From Aneurinibacillus uraniidurans (GTDB lineage: Bacteria; Bacillota; Bacilli; Aneurinibacillales; Aneurinibacillaceae): a stretch of DNA of 64,000 nt. The position numbers and the translations under genes were made by a program. Shown piece by piece: positions 26,121-34,763 of the stretch; the first letter of the stretch is position 1; each line of letters starts with the position of its first letter. The stretch covers positions 1,958,501 through 2,022,500 of the forward strand of contig NZ_CP116902.1 of NCBI RefSeq assembly GCF_028471905.1. Direction: 5' to 3'. Under the pieces are notes generated by a model. The model saw only the letters and a program-made list of their open reading frames with translations, was not told the DNA's origin and did not search any database.

Positions 26121-29100
26121 TTACATTAACTCCTCCATTACACACTCATCAGGATACCTTTCAATGAATCGAAGAACATCAGCAAATGGATTTCCCTTAT
26201 GAGAACTTGCTTTTCGAGCAAAACGAGCATTACCAACTATAATTAAGCATGTTTTTCCTCTGGAAAGAGCCACATTTAATCTTCTTTCATCACTTAAAAA
26301 ACCTATTCTATTCTCAGGATTACATCTAACTAAACTATAAATCGCAATATCTGTTTCAGACCCTTGAAATGCATCGACATTGTCTACGAATATTTTTAAG
26401 TTTTTCCACTTTGAGTCATTAGGTTTTATCAAGTTGATTAAAAGCTTCTTTTGAAGATCATATCCAGATATAACTCCTACTTTAATCTTTGAACTAACCC
26501 CTGCGTATTTCCGTTCAATGGTCTCTAGTTGCCTTAAAATAATCTGGGCTTCTACATTGTTCCTAAAAGAATTAAATAGTTCTTGTTGCGAATTATTTTT
26601 TAAGCGTTCAGTATTTAACCATATAATTGATTTCGGATGCCAATCAAGTAAATGTGCTCTTTCTTCGGCTGTTTTCTTTGTGATTATATTAGTTGTAGGA
26701 TAGAAAATCTTATTAATCATTTTGGAAATTGTTGGGTGCATCCTGAACTGAGCGGTAAGGACGATCTTTGCTTCTGGAGCAATTTTATCAAATAGTTCTT
26801 CAAACAAGCTTTTCTCTAAATCCGAACTCTTTATACCAATCTCAAGACTCTTGATTTTCTCTCTGTCTCTACCAATAATTGGAGGTAGCTGTTGGTGATC
26901 TCCGACTAATATAACCTTTTTTCCTCTGATCATAGGTACAAGCAATTCGGGTGCAGTAGCCCTTGCTGCTTCATCTATAATTACCCAGTCAAAAGTCATG
27001 TCATTTAATAAATGTCTTGATGCAATTCCAGTACAAGTTGCGGCAACAATAGAAGCCTTTTGAGCAAATATTTCATCAAATTCATCTAAAGCAGTTAGAC
27101 GTCTGTGCCATTCTTTAATAAGAGTAAATTTCCTTTTAATTTCATTACTCCTATAGTCTAATGGTGAATGTGTTGTTTCTGTAGTTGATGTGTATTCGGC
27201 TCCTAAATTAACCAATTGATTCAATATATCCTGTTCCTCGTCAGAATTTAATCTGTAATTTTTCCTAAAGTAGTCAATTACCCCATTCTTTGAAGAATTT
27301 TTAACCTCCTCAATCCATTTAGAAAGTTGATTTTTTATCAATAAAGTTTCGGAGTACTCAGATATCCTCTCGCTTCTACCAACTCGTATAATCTTCTTAT
27401 CTTCAAGATACTGTGCTATACCTTGGATTGCATGGTCAACTGCGACGTGTGATTGAGATGAAAGCAATACTTTAGCTTGAGGATCTTCCTTAAAAATTTG
27501 ACAAACAATTTCTGTAATCACAGTCGTTTTTCCTGTACCTGGTGGTCCTTGAATTAGGAAAATATCATCTGTAGCCAATGCTCTCCTAACAGCTTCTTTA
27601 TTAGAATCATCTAGGTTAGGGTAACAAAAATCTTTTATCATTTTAGGCTTCTTCATGGTTATATGTTGAGGATTGGCCAAAAGGTGTAGTAGCTGTTTAT
27701 TAGTTGAACTATTAAGGTTAAGAGTTCTTATAGCCCTTCTTAATCTTTTTACAACTGAGGCTGACTGAATAATATCTAAACCGATTTTTCCTCTTGTACT
27801 TAGGGTATCAACATCAATATTATTATTCAGGATAATACTTAATTGATCGTTTTCAATTCCATCATAAACTCCAACAGTAACTTGGGTTCCTTTTTGATCA
27901 GTTAACTGTATTGGATCTCCATTTGCCAATGAATAATTAATTTTGTCAGTATCTACAAATAACTTCCCTGATTCCCAGTCATAGCTAAAATGCGAGTAAT
28001 ATCCCAAATTTGCTTTTCTGTAGTTTATTTGATCTTCCTCGCTAAGATATCTATCCCATTTTTTAATTAATTCGTTGCTTTTCTTTTCTCTACTTTTCTT
28101 AGCGTCTAGTTTTTCTTTAGCCACTATTACCTGCTGTAAAAGCTCCTTTAAGTGGGGTGTCTTGGTTGGCTTCTTACTAAAATCAATAACAGTCCATTCA
28201 ATATCCAGTGTAATACCCTTGTTAAATTCACGTTCTTGTTCTGTGTAGCTATCTAGTACAAAGACTTTGTCAATAATCAAATGACTAGAGTCTTCTGACA
28301 AATAACAACGGTACTTTAATCTTTCTCCTATTAGATAATAGAATCTATTCCCTTTATAAATACTACTTTGCTTTAGATTATTGGAAATAAAGGTTTGTAC
28401 ATTTGCTTTATTTTTATACCCAATCTTCCCTACTTCAAACAAGTGATTAGATATTGAGTCGGAAAACTTCACATAAAAAGTTTTGGATTTTGAATACATA
28501 TAAATGTATTCTTGTTTTATATCTTTAATAAATTGGTAAGCCGTTATATATCTTTCTTCAGCATTTTTATGTAACGCTTTAAAAAGTATTTTCTTTAGGC
28601 TATCTGAGCAAACTATATTATTAATACTATCAGTGATTTTATCCTTATCTTCTGGTGGGTTTTGATGAGTTAGAAGATAATAGAGAATACCCCCGACGGA
28701 GTATAAATCACTTTTAATATCTAATTTTCCTCTTGAAAGCTGTTCAGGAGAGGAATAGGCAACTGTCATGTAGTCTTTTAAAGTTTTATTTCCTCTATTA
28801 TTAATCCCAAGTATTTTACTAATTCCAAAATCAATAATCTTTACATTTTCTGTATCTGAAACTAGGATATTTGTTGGTTTTAGGTCCCTATGCAGAATAT
28901 TTTTATTATGTGCTTCAGCAATTCCATCTAGTATTTTTAAAATAATCTGCAATTTCTCTTCAAGGTTTAATTCTTTCTGTGCAATATAGTCCTTTAAATT
29001 GTAACCTTCCACATATTTTGTAACTATATAAAAAAAATCATCCTCAATTCCAGAATCAAGATATTCTATAATATTCTCATGATTTAATAATGAGAGAGCC

Positions 29101-29285
29101 TCCGATTCTCGCCTAAAAATCTCTTGTATCTCCTCAGCCTCTTTTGAGTTAACTCTCAAATTTAGTAATTTAACAGCTACTGCTTCTTTTGTCTTAATAT
29201 TTTTTGCCATGTACACATAACTTGTTTCACCCTCATTAATTTCATTTAGCAAATGATATTTGTTAGCTATTATGTTACCTATCAT
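26121..29285 (-). CDS. mkoA: Ser/Thr kinase-SF1 helicase fusion, Mokosh MkoA-like
   Basis: 1054 residues. Residues 1-270 are a complete eukaryotic-type protein kinase: Gly-rich INEGETSYVY, Lys 39 in AVAVKLL, catalytic HRDLKPTN (132-139), DFG (152-154) and SPEQ (179-182). From about residue 560 comes an Upf1/Dna2-type SF1 helicase: Walker A GPPGTGKTT (about 580), Walker B VIIDEAARA (about 770), AQFRMHPTIS, DAFQGSETDIAIYSLVR and LNVALSRGK (motif VI). All key residues are intact in both domains. This is the architecture of MkoA of Mokosh type I, an anti-phage system with a predicted RNA helicase. The cytoplasmic partner is the PLD-fold protein encoded immediately downstream. Confidence 0.75.
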   Translation of the reverse strand: MIGNIIANKYHLLNEINEGETSYVYMAKNIKTKEAVAVKLLNLRVNSKEAEEIQEIFRRESEALSLLNHENIIEYLDSGIEDDFFYIVTKYVEGYNLKDYIAQKELNLEEKLQIILKILDGIAEAHNKNILHRDLKPTNILVSDTENVKIIDFGISKILGINNRGNKTLKDYMTVAYSSPEQLSRGKLDIKSDLYSVGGILYYLLTHQNPPEDKDKITDSINNIVCSDSLKKILFKALHKNAEERYITAYQFIKDIKQEYIYMYSKSKTFYVKFSDSISNHLFEVGKIGYKNKANVQTFISNNLKQSSIYKGNRFYYLIGERLKYRCYLSEDSSHLIIDKVFVLDSYTEQEREFNKGITLDIEWTVIDFSKKPTKTPHLKELLQQVIVAKEKLDAKKSREKKSNELIKKWDRYLSEEDQINYRKANLGYYSHFSYDWESGKLFVDTDKINYSLANGDPIQLTDQKGTQVTVGVYDGIENDQLSIILNNNIDVDTLSTRGKIGLDIIQSASVVKRLRRAIRTLNLNSSTNKQLLHLLANPQHITMKKPKMIKDFCYPNLDDSNKEAVRRALATDDIFLIQGPPGTGKTTVITEIVCQIFKEDPQAKVLLSSQSHVAVDHAIQGIAQYLEDKKIIRVGRSERISEYSETLLIKNQLSKWIEEVKNSSKNGVIDYFRKNYRLNSDEEQDILNQLVNLGAEYTSTTETTHSPLDYRSNEIKRKFTLIKEWHRRLTALDEFDEIFAQKASIVAATCTGIASRHLLNDMTFDWVIIDEAARATAPELLVPMIRGKKVILVGDHQQLPPIIGRDREKIKSLEIGIKSSDLEKSLFEELFDKIAPEAKIVLTAQFRMHPTISKMINKIFYPTTNIITKKTAEERAHLLDWHPKSIIWLNTERLKNNSQQELFNSFRNNVEAQIILRQLETIERKYAGVSSKIKVGVISGYDLQKKLLINLIKPNDSKWKNLKIFVDNVDAFQGSETDIAIYSLVRCNPENRIGFLSDERRLNVALSRGKTCLIIVGNARFARKASSHKGNPFADVLRFIERYPDECVMEELM

Positions 29286-30091
29286 ATAGATATTTCCATC
29301 TCCCTTAAACCAAGTAATTTAGAGTTGTTTTTAGTTGGAATAAATCCTATATTTGATATCAAAACAAGGTAGTAATTACCTATATGGAATATTATAGCAT
29401 GGTGCTGTGTCTAATTCCTTAATTATATTAAGTAAGAAAATACTACAAGATTGGATGCGTATCATAATTAATAATTTTCTAAAGTTGTTATATACATCGA
29501 GCTGTACCTTATTTAAATTTTGTTTTTGACTGAACTATAAAATAAAAAGCACTCAAAGAGTGCCTAAGTAGTTTGCTAGAATTCAATTAAACCTAACTGT
29601 ATTAATAGTGCTGTATTCACTTTATCTATAATTTCATCATCAAGATGTGTGAAGTAACCGGCAGAAAAAACAAAAATAATACCACTGTTTCCTTTGCACC
29701 TAAAGACCTGAATCATATACTTCAAAACTTCTTGTTCTCGCGTAGGGCTAGCGTCACCCTTACGTCTGCTACACTTTGTCAAAATGGGGATAACTTAGAA
29801 GATAAGTATAACTTGTCCTTTTTACAGCAAAAGAAGATATGAACTATGTATATACTCATCTGTCACAACGTACACTGCCGTGGACACTTCTGCTTTATCT
29901 ATTTCTTTTTTATACTAATGATGCTAATTGTTTATGACCTGATTCCTCTGTCAATGCTAGTATCAGCATGCAGAAAATGTGATATTTCTATAGGTCGCCC
30001 AAAAGATAATATATGCATATATAATTCATAGTAAAATATCGACGTACTTCAGATATAATTAATTCAAATAAAAACTTGGAGGTTTTAGATA
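29286..30091. other. AT-rich region between the two defence operons
   Basis: About 800 bp. It separates divergent operons and must contain both promoters. A short hairpin (GCACTC 29549-29554, GAGTGC 29558-29563) followed by T's on the minus strand suggests that something on the minus strand ends just upstream of it. The only candidate is the 68-codon frame at 29576-29782. A 61-codon plus-strand frame at 29846-30031 lacks a good start site and was not called. Confidence 0.5.
29576..29782 (-). CDS. Small or remnant ORF with its own terminator, unknown
   Basis: 68 codons from a TTG (or 47 from an internal ATG), ending DDEIIDKVNTALLIQLGLIEF-like. No ribosome binding site is clear. The main support is the terminator-like hairpin 12 bp after its stop codon. 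It may be the C-terminal remnant of a lost cargo gene. No family recognised. Confidence 0.3.
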   Translation of the reverse strand: MTKCSRRKGDASPTREQEVLKYMIQVFRCKGNSGIIFVFSAGYFTHLDDEIIDKVNTALLIQLGLIEF

Positions 30092-31543
30092 TTGTTTTAT
30101 TTAACTCCCTTTAGAACTACAAGAAATAAATCAGGGTTTCATTTAGTTCGCGATAATTGGAATGATGATGGATTCTATACACTTTATAACTTATTTTATC
30201 TTGATGAAAACTTAAAAGAAACTGAGATTGGGTATGTCAAAATTGGTCATAAAGGGCAAGAAAGAGGATATACTCAGCTTCCAAACTCTTTCGATACTAT
30301 TCCTAAGGATTATTTCTCTCTGGGAGGAAGTGTAAAATTTTATAGTAAACTTCGTGGGCTAGGCGATGATGTTAGAATAAAGTGTTTAACCGGTTTAAAG
30401 GATTTAGCATTCTTTGAAGATATTTATGATGAGGTCATTGAAGAAAAGGTAGTTAAAACGTCATTGCTAAGAGAAGTGAATAGAAAAATAGTAAGGACAC
30501 AATTTAGAAGAATAGCTCATGGTGGCACAATTTTAACTAATTATGATTTTACTTTTGAAATACAATCAGGAGATAAAGTTGTTGCATTTAATTTTGATGT
30601 AACACCTGAATTATTGCCCCCAACTAATATCCATACGATTATCGGTACTAATGGCTCAGGAAAAACTACAGCTCTCAAAGGAATCATAGATGGGTATCTA
30701 GGAAATAGTTTAAATGAAGAGTTTTCAAACGCTATATTTATCTCCTTTAGTGTCTTTGATAAAAATGGCCATTATGAATCTACTAATACAGGAAAAGAAT
30801 ATTATTATGTAGGTGTCAAAACTCACGACTCAAAAACAAAATCCAACGAAGATCTGAAATTAGAATTTCATGATTCCATTAGAAGTATACTTTCAAAGAA
30901 AAGATACTACTACTTATATCGAATGTTGGAAATATTAAATGCAGATTATAACTTAGAAAAATACGGGTTAATAAATATTTTAAAAAAATTTTCTAATACC
31001 TCTAAAAATAACGAAGCTGTAGAAAAATGCAGTTCTTTACTTAGCAGGGTTTTTGATACTCTTAGTTCCGGCCACCAAATAATCTTATTATCAATAACTA
31101 AAATTGTGGAACTAATAGTTGAAAAAACATTAATTCTTATTGATGAACCAGAAACACATCTACATCCGCCTTTATTATCAGCTTTTGTTCGTGCAATTTC
31201 AGAAATCACAATTGCAGAAAATGCTGTAGCTATTTTAGCAACCCACTCACCGGTTGTATTGCAAGAAGTTCCTAAAACATGTGTATCTATTATACGCAAA
31301 CATGGGACCCAAATGAAGATTACTCGTCCTCGTTTCGAAACTTTTGGCGAAAATATAGGTGTTTTAACAGAAGAAGTGTTTGGACTAGAAATACCTAAAA
31401 CAGGATTTCATACGCTACTTAGAAAAGTAGCTGAAGAAAATCCTGATTATGATGATGTTCTTAATCTTTTTAATAATCAACTTAGTATCGAAGCAAAGTC
31501 AGTTATTCGAACACATCTAAATGAGATAAATGGAAAAAAATAA
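30092..31543 (+). CDS. ptuA: ABC/SMC-type ATPase of a Septu-like defence system
   Basis: 483 residues from a TTG start with GGAGG at 30078-30082. Walker A is GTNGSGKTT (about residues 186-194), the signature-like LSSGHQIIL follows (about 325), Walker B is LILIDEPETHLHPP (about 347), and the switch region is ILATHSPVVLQEVP. This AAA_21/OLD-like ATPase followed 12 bp later by an HNH nuclease is the arrangement of Septu (PtuA-PtuB). PtuA forms the ATP-binding scaffold that restrains or activates the nuclease. Retron-linked Septu variants exist, but I found no reverse transcriptase here. Confidence 0.75.
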   Translation: MFYLTPFRTTRNKSGFHLVRDNWNDDGFYTLYNLFYLDENLKETEIGYVKIGHKGQERGYTQLPNSFDTIPKDYFSLGGSVKFYSKLRGLGDDVRIKCLTGLKDLAFFEDIYDEVIEEKVVKTSLLREVNRKIVRTQFRRIAHGGTILTNYDFTFEIQSGDKVVAFNFDVTPELLPPTNIHTIIGTNGSGKTTALKGIIDGYLGNSLNEEFSNAIFISFSVFDKNGHYESTNTGKEYYYVGVKTHDSKTKSNEDLKLEFHDSIRSILSKKRYYYLYRMLEILNADYNLEKYGLINILKKFSNTSKNNEAVEKCSSLLSRVFDTLSSGHQIILLSITKIVELIVEKTLILIDEPETHLHPPLLSAFVRAISEITIAENAVAILATHSPVVLQEVPKTCVSIIRKHGTQMKITRPRFETFGENIGVLTEEVFGLEIPKTGFHTLLRKVAEENPDYDDVLNLFNNQLSIEAKSVIRTHLNEINGKK

Positions 31544-31555
31544 GAGGATACTGAT

Positions 31556-32476
31556 ATGTACTTATTGAAACCACCGGAATATGGGGTTGAAGAGTTTTTT
31601 GATGAGTTACTAGTTGGTCGACATAATAATTCAAAAAATCAATTCCTCATAAATAGATTATCGTCCATAAAATCTTTCCTCAAAGATGAGCAAGAAAATT
31701 ACAAAGAATTAGGTGGAAATAAATTACTTCACACACTTAAAGAGCACGATACAATCAGTATACCTACTGATGCTAAATTAGATGATTCAATCTCTAGAAC
31801 TATTAGTGCTAAAGAAATGGAAAAAGTTTATTCAAACTTTCTAGTTGATGAACCCGATTCAATTAAGATTGGACGTACGGCGTATGATCTAATTTTATTG
31901 AATGCATATTTTAATCTTTGTCCTTACTGCTCACATAGAGAAGTTAAAACTGTAGATCATTATCTACCTAAGTCCAAATTCCCTTCTTTTGCAATTACAC
32001 CTGTAAACTTGCTACCTTGTTGTTCAGACTGCAATAAAGACAAATTAGATAATTACAATCTTAAAGAAGATAAAATGTTAATTCACCCTTATTTTGACGA
32101 TATAAGTGATCAAGATTGGTTAAAATGTAAAGTTATTGATAACATATGGCCAATCACATTTTCTTATGAGGTTTCAGACGCAATCGTAGATTCAGTACTT
32201 AAATCACGTATCAATAATCAATTCAAGCTACTTAATTTAAATAAATTATATGCCGATAACGCTACAAGAGAATTTAGTAAAAGAGTAAAATCATTAGTGA
32301 GGGAGTATAATTCTAACCCTTCAAACAATGCCTTAGACTTTATAAATGATAATCTACAATCATATCAATTTGAAAATCCGAATTCATGGCAAACAAAAAT
32401 GTTTGAGGCTTTAAAAAACTCTAGCTGGTTTATGGGAACGGCTCTACCACAATTACACAGCTTTTATAGAGTCTGA
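31556..32476 (+). CDS. ptuB: HNH endonuclease of a Septu-like defence system
   Basis: 306 residues. The HNH core is clear: CPYCSHREVKTVDHYLPKSK (about residues 121-140), then LLPCCSDCNKDKLDNY. The paired CxxC motifs bind structural zinc and VDH gives the catalytic His; the Asn in NLLPC and the residues after CSDCN complete the fold. It follows the ATPase by 12 bp and should be the DNA- or RNA-cutting effector. N-terminal 110 residues are helical and probably contact PtuA. Confidence 0.78.
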   Translation: MYLLKPPEYGVEEFFDELLVGRHNNSKNQFLINRLSSIKSFLKDEQENYKELGGNKLLHTLKEHDTISIPTDAKLDDSISRTISAKEMEKVYSNFLVDEPDSIKIGRTAYDLILLNAYFNLCPYCSHREVKTVDHYLPKSKFPSFAITPVNLLPCCSDCNKDKLDNYNLKEDKMLIHPYFDDISDQDWLKCKVIDNIWPITFSYEVSDAIVDSVLKSRINNQFKLLNLNKLYADNATREFSKRVKSLVREYNSNPSNNALDFINDNLQSYQFENPNSWQTKMFEALKNSSWFMGTALPQLHSFYRV

Positions 32477-32565
32477 TTCTCAGTTACTTTTTACTTCTTT
32501 TGAGGTACTGCTTGTTGAGTAGGTACTAGTTCTTCTTTACGTTTAGATGGCGATTAAACAACTTT

Positions 32566-32610
32566 AAAGAGCCTTTCTACATTTCAATTGTAGAAGGGCT
32601 TTGATTTTTT
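32566..32610 (+). terminator. Terminator after the Septu-like operon
   Basis: Arms around 32566-32581 and 32590-32603 (TTTCTACA / TGTAGAAGGGCTTT, imperfect) are followed by GATTTTTT. It lies about 90 bp after the HNH stop. Confidence 0.65.
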
Positions 32611-32773
32611 AAGCTGAAAATTAAACGGTTTTATTACATGAACTTTCTTAATAAATTTTCTCACAGCCCGCTTTTTCAAGGGGATTTATTTGATAAAATC
32701 CCGACAGTAGATATAAAAATACTACAGTAGTTTAAGAATACATGTTGTTGTCGTCCAACAATTGGTTACGTTT

Positions 32774-32892
32774 ACGGAGTACTTTCTTGTCGCAACTTTT
32801 ACGACAAGAAAGTACTCCGTTTAAAATAGGAATACAGATATTTACTGGTTTTTTTAGTTGTATCAAAAGGAGTAGTTTCTCGTCGTTGAACA
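32774..32892. repeat. Right transposon end with three TnsB-type sites, one inverted
   Basis: The tip site (about 32868-32886, reverse complement CGACGAGAAACTACTCC) and an inner site (32774-32792) point outward as expected. Between them, 32802-32822 reads CGACAAGAAAGTACTCCG in the opposite orientation and forms an inverted pair with the inner site. The element ends at ACA 32890-32892. Confidence 0.85.
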
Positions 32893-32897
32893 TCTGA
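32893..32897. repeat. Right target-site duplication TCTGA
   Basis: Identical to 16141-16145; directly follows the terminal ACA. Confidence 0.9.
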
Positions 32898-32904
32898 TAA
32901 GATT

Positions 32905-32944
32905 CATTATCGGGAACTTCCTCCCCTCTAATGTCCTGATAATG
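32905..32944. repeat. Inverted repeat 8 bp outside the transposon right end
   Basis: CATTATCGGGA (32905-32915) and TCCTGATAATG (32934-32944) match in 10 of 11 positions around an 18-bp spacer. It lies between the insertion point and a tyrosine recombinase remnant. It may be the recombinase's own core site or part of the sequence read by TnsD. Confidence 0.5.
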
Positions 32945-33029
32945 AAATCAGTGTCTGAATAACTCTCGGGGTCACATCTATAATGGATCGTTTCGTCCCT
33001 GTAACACATTTTTTTGGAGGTCGTTGTAT

Positions 33030-33498
33030 ATGGATGTTCAAAAAGCCGTCGATGATTTCTTGTTTTATTTAGAAGTTGAAAAAAACTATTCGCCGAATAC
33101 GCTGTGCAGCTATGCGTTTGATCTACGCTGTTTTTGTTCTTTTTTACATAAGCAGCAGCGTTCCTTCGAGTTGAAATCCCTTGACATTACGACAGCTCAC
33201 CGTTTTATCCAGGATCAGGTTCTTTCATATGGAATCAAACCTCGTACGCTCCAGCGGCGTATCTCCTGTCTCAAATCGTTCAGCCACTACTGCGTACGGG
33301 AAAAATGGATCGACATTGACTTTATGAGCGGAGTTGATTCGCCTAAAACAGACAAACGACTCCCTGTCTACATGAAATTTGAAGAACTGAGGATGCTGTT
33401 TAGAAAGCTGGAATGTGAAGAACATGACTTCGCGATTCGCAATGAACTCATGTTTAACTTCCCTGCTACTACGGGTATGAGACGCCAAGAACTGGTCG
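33030..33498 (+). pseudogene. Truncated tyrosine recombinase (XerC/D-like integrase)
   Basis: From an ATG with GGAGG upstream, about 156 residues match a phage-integrase-type recombinase: SAM-like N-terminal domain (DFLFYLEVEKNYSPNTLCSY, PRTLQRRISCLKSFSHYCV), then the start of the catalytic domain ending in TGMRRQEL with the first catalytic Arg. The frame then runs into unrelated repeat sequence at 33499 and stops at 33614. The His, second Arg and Tyr are missing, so it is inactive. Insertion or deletion by the Rpn-associated repeat removed its 3' half. Confidence 0.8.
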
Positions 33499-33925
33499 AA
33501 TGTTCGGTTTTCTATAAAAACGATCTGTATCTGGTCGGTGAACACTTCGTATTTTTGAGAGATTTTAACGAATGTTATGCATGCACGCTTGTTAATTCGT
33601 TCGTAGTTTCTTGATTTCTTCCTCTAGTAAATCAGATGCTTTTGAAAGTGTAGGAATATCTCGGATTCCTAAATCTAATAATTTCTTTATCATTTCCAAC
33701 TTTCCTTCTACTTTTGCCTTGTCCATCATTTCATCCAACGTCCGTTCCAAGTTGTGCATCATCATAATGAATTCACTCTCCTTTCCTTCTTCAATCATAC
33801 GCTTCGCTTCTTTTTGTATTTGTGCAGGCATCCTTTATACGAAAATATGCATAAGCCAAGAGTGTAATAGCTGAAACTCTTCAGGACTCAAGTAGCGAAC
33901 AGAACTGGCTAGCTTCCGCAGGCGA
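33499..33925. repeat. 427-bp direct repeat, copy 1 (Rpn-derived)
   Basis: Matches 36928-37354 over the same length with only scattered substitutions, starting at AATGTTCGG and ending at GGCGA. The first ~106 bp recur a third time at 48993-49098. It contains the 3' end of an Rpn-type transposase gene (79-codon minus-strand frame 33592-33831, QKEAKRMIEEGKESEFIMMM) plus the flank beyond its stop. The repeat interrupts the recombinase gene. Confidence 0.85.
33592..33925 (-). pseudogene. 3' fragment of Rpn-family PD-(D/E)XK recombination-promoting nuclease
   Basis: The C-terminal tail typical of Rpn/YhgA-like putative transposases is visible (KESEFIMMMHNLERTLDEMM, IKKLLDLGIRDIP, LSKASDLLEEEIKKL). 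Upstream sequence to 33925 still matches the gene in another frame (LLHSWLMHIFV-like region). The nuclease domain is absent. Confidence 0.75.
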
Positions 33926-34136
33926 GGTAATTCCCCCTCTTTGTTCATCTGTTTAAAGAATTCTTATGATATCAACGCATTTTATGGATGGTACCGTCCA
34001 AATGACCAGCAATCACTTCTAATTAGCTGTAACACAGCAATGAGATCGCTACTTTTTTATTGTTCGTACTTAAAGCTTGTTATTTCATTACAGTAAGCGC
34101 ATATACTACAGTACCAACGATAAGGAGGTAAGATCA

Positions 34137-34508
34137 ATGGGAATTAGACTTTTGAAGATTGCATCTGTATATTTCTTACTCGCAATTATCCTTGGAATGT
34201 TCATGTCTATCACCCACCAATTTAATTACGCTCCTTCCCACGCTCATATCGGTTTATTAGGCTGGACTTCCCTAGCATTAGCCGGCATCATTTATCATCT
34301 CTTCCCTGACGCTGCCCGGAACAAACTAGCCACATCCCATTTCTGGCTTCATAACATCGGGCTGCCTATTATGATGATCGGGCTTCTAGTATTTGAAACA
34401 GGAAAAACCGCATTTGAGCCTGTTATCGCAATTGGTGCTACTCTTACAAGCCTCGGTGTTGTTCTATTTGTAATAAACGTCTTATTGAATGTGAAATCAA
34501 ATCCATAA
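34137..34508 (+). CDS. Small membrane protein resembling haem-copper oxidase subunit I fragment
   Basis: 123 residues with four transmembrane segments, start ATG 34137 preceded by AAGGAGG. The line SITHQFNYAPSHAHIGLLGW, with closely spaced His residues, and FWLHNIGLPIMMIGLLVF resemble the small cytochrome-c-oxidase-subunit-I-like membrane proteins of Bacillales. No complete oxidase is encoded nearby, so catalysis is not implied. Possible haem- or gas-related role. Confidence 0.65.
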   Translation: MGIRLLKIASVYFLLAIILGMFMSITHQFNYAPSHAHIGLLGWTSLALAGIIYHLFPDAARNKLATSHFWLHNIGLPIMMIGLLVFETGKTAFEPVIAIGATLTSLGVVLFVINVLLNVKSNP

Positions 34509-34704
34509 TCGTTAACGAATAGATTTTTTTTCGAACCTATTCTTTTTCTCTTCGTGGATGCCACATCTTCACGATGTACCAAATGATTTCAGAAAATGGG
34601 CACCGCATAGTTAAGTCTCCTTTTAGTATTTAGATGGAAATAACATGGTTGAATAATCACCGTTATCCATGATCCATATGGTTGTGTGAAGTAATTTATG
34701 GAAT

Positions 34705-34741
34705 AAAAAGATTGTTCCAGAGATGGAGCAATCTTTTTTTC
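34705..34741. terminator. Terminator between convergent genes
   Basis: AAAAAGATTGTTCCA (34705-34719) pairs with TGGAGCAATCTTTTT (34724-34738) with one G-T pair and a T-run on either strand. Confidence 0.8.
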
Positions 34742-34763
34742 GTTAAAATTTTTTTTTGTATTT

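Larger units (their letters stand above)
16146..32892. mobile_element. Complete Tn7-like transposon carrying an anti-phage island (16,747 bp)
   Basis: The ends are TGTCGGACGACAAGAAACTA on the left and, read inward from the right, TGTTCAACGACGAGAAACTA. Both start with TGT and run into the same TnsB-type repeat, and a perfect 5-bp duplication flanks the element. It encodes tnsA, tnsB, tnsC and tnsD/tniQ on the minus strand. I find no tnsE, no CRISPR array and no cas genes. Cargo lies between tnsA and the right end: an Ntn-hydrolase-like gene, a small gene with divergent XRE regulator, a kinase-helicase + PLD pair, and an ATPase + HNH pair. The cargo is visibly more AT-rich than flanking chromosome. 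The intact tns frames, recognisable ends and exact duplication suggest a recent, possibly still mobile, insertion. Confidence 0.93.

Noticed and set aside
29846-30031. 61-codon plus-strand frame upstream of the Septu-like ATPase, hydrophobic with several Cys
   Set aside because: No convincing ribosome binding site and composition typical of translated AT-rich non-coding DNA.
29783-32476. Retron-type Septu
   Set aside because: The ATPase/HNH pair can occur with retrons, but there is no reverse transcriptase gene and no clear msr-msd structure in the 300 bp upstream.
16146-32892. CRISPR-associated transposon (CAST)
   Set aside because: The tns genes and ends raised the idea, but there are no cas genes, no spacer array and only one TnsD/TniQ-type protein.
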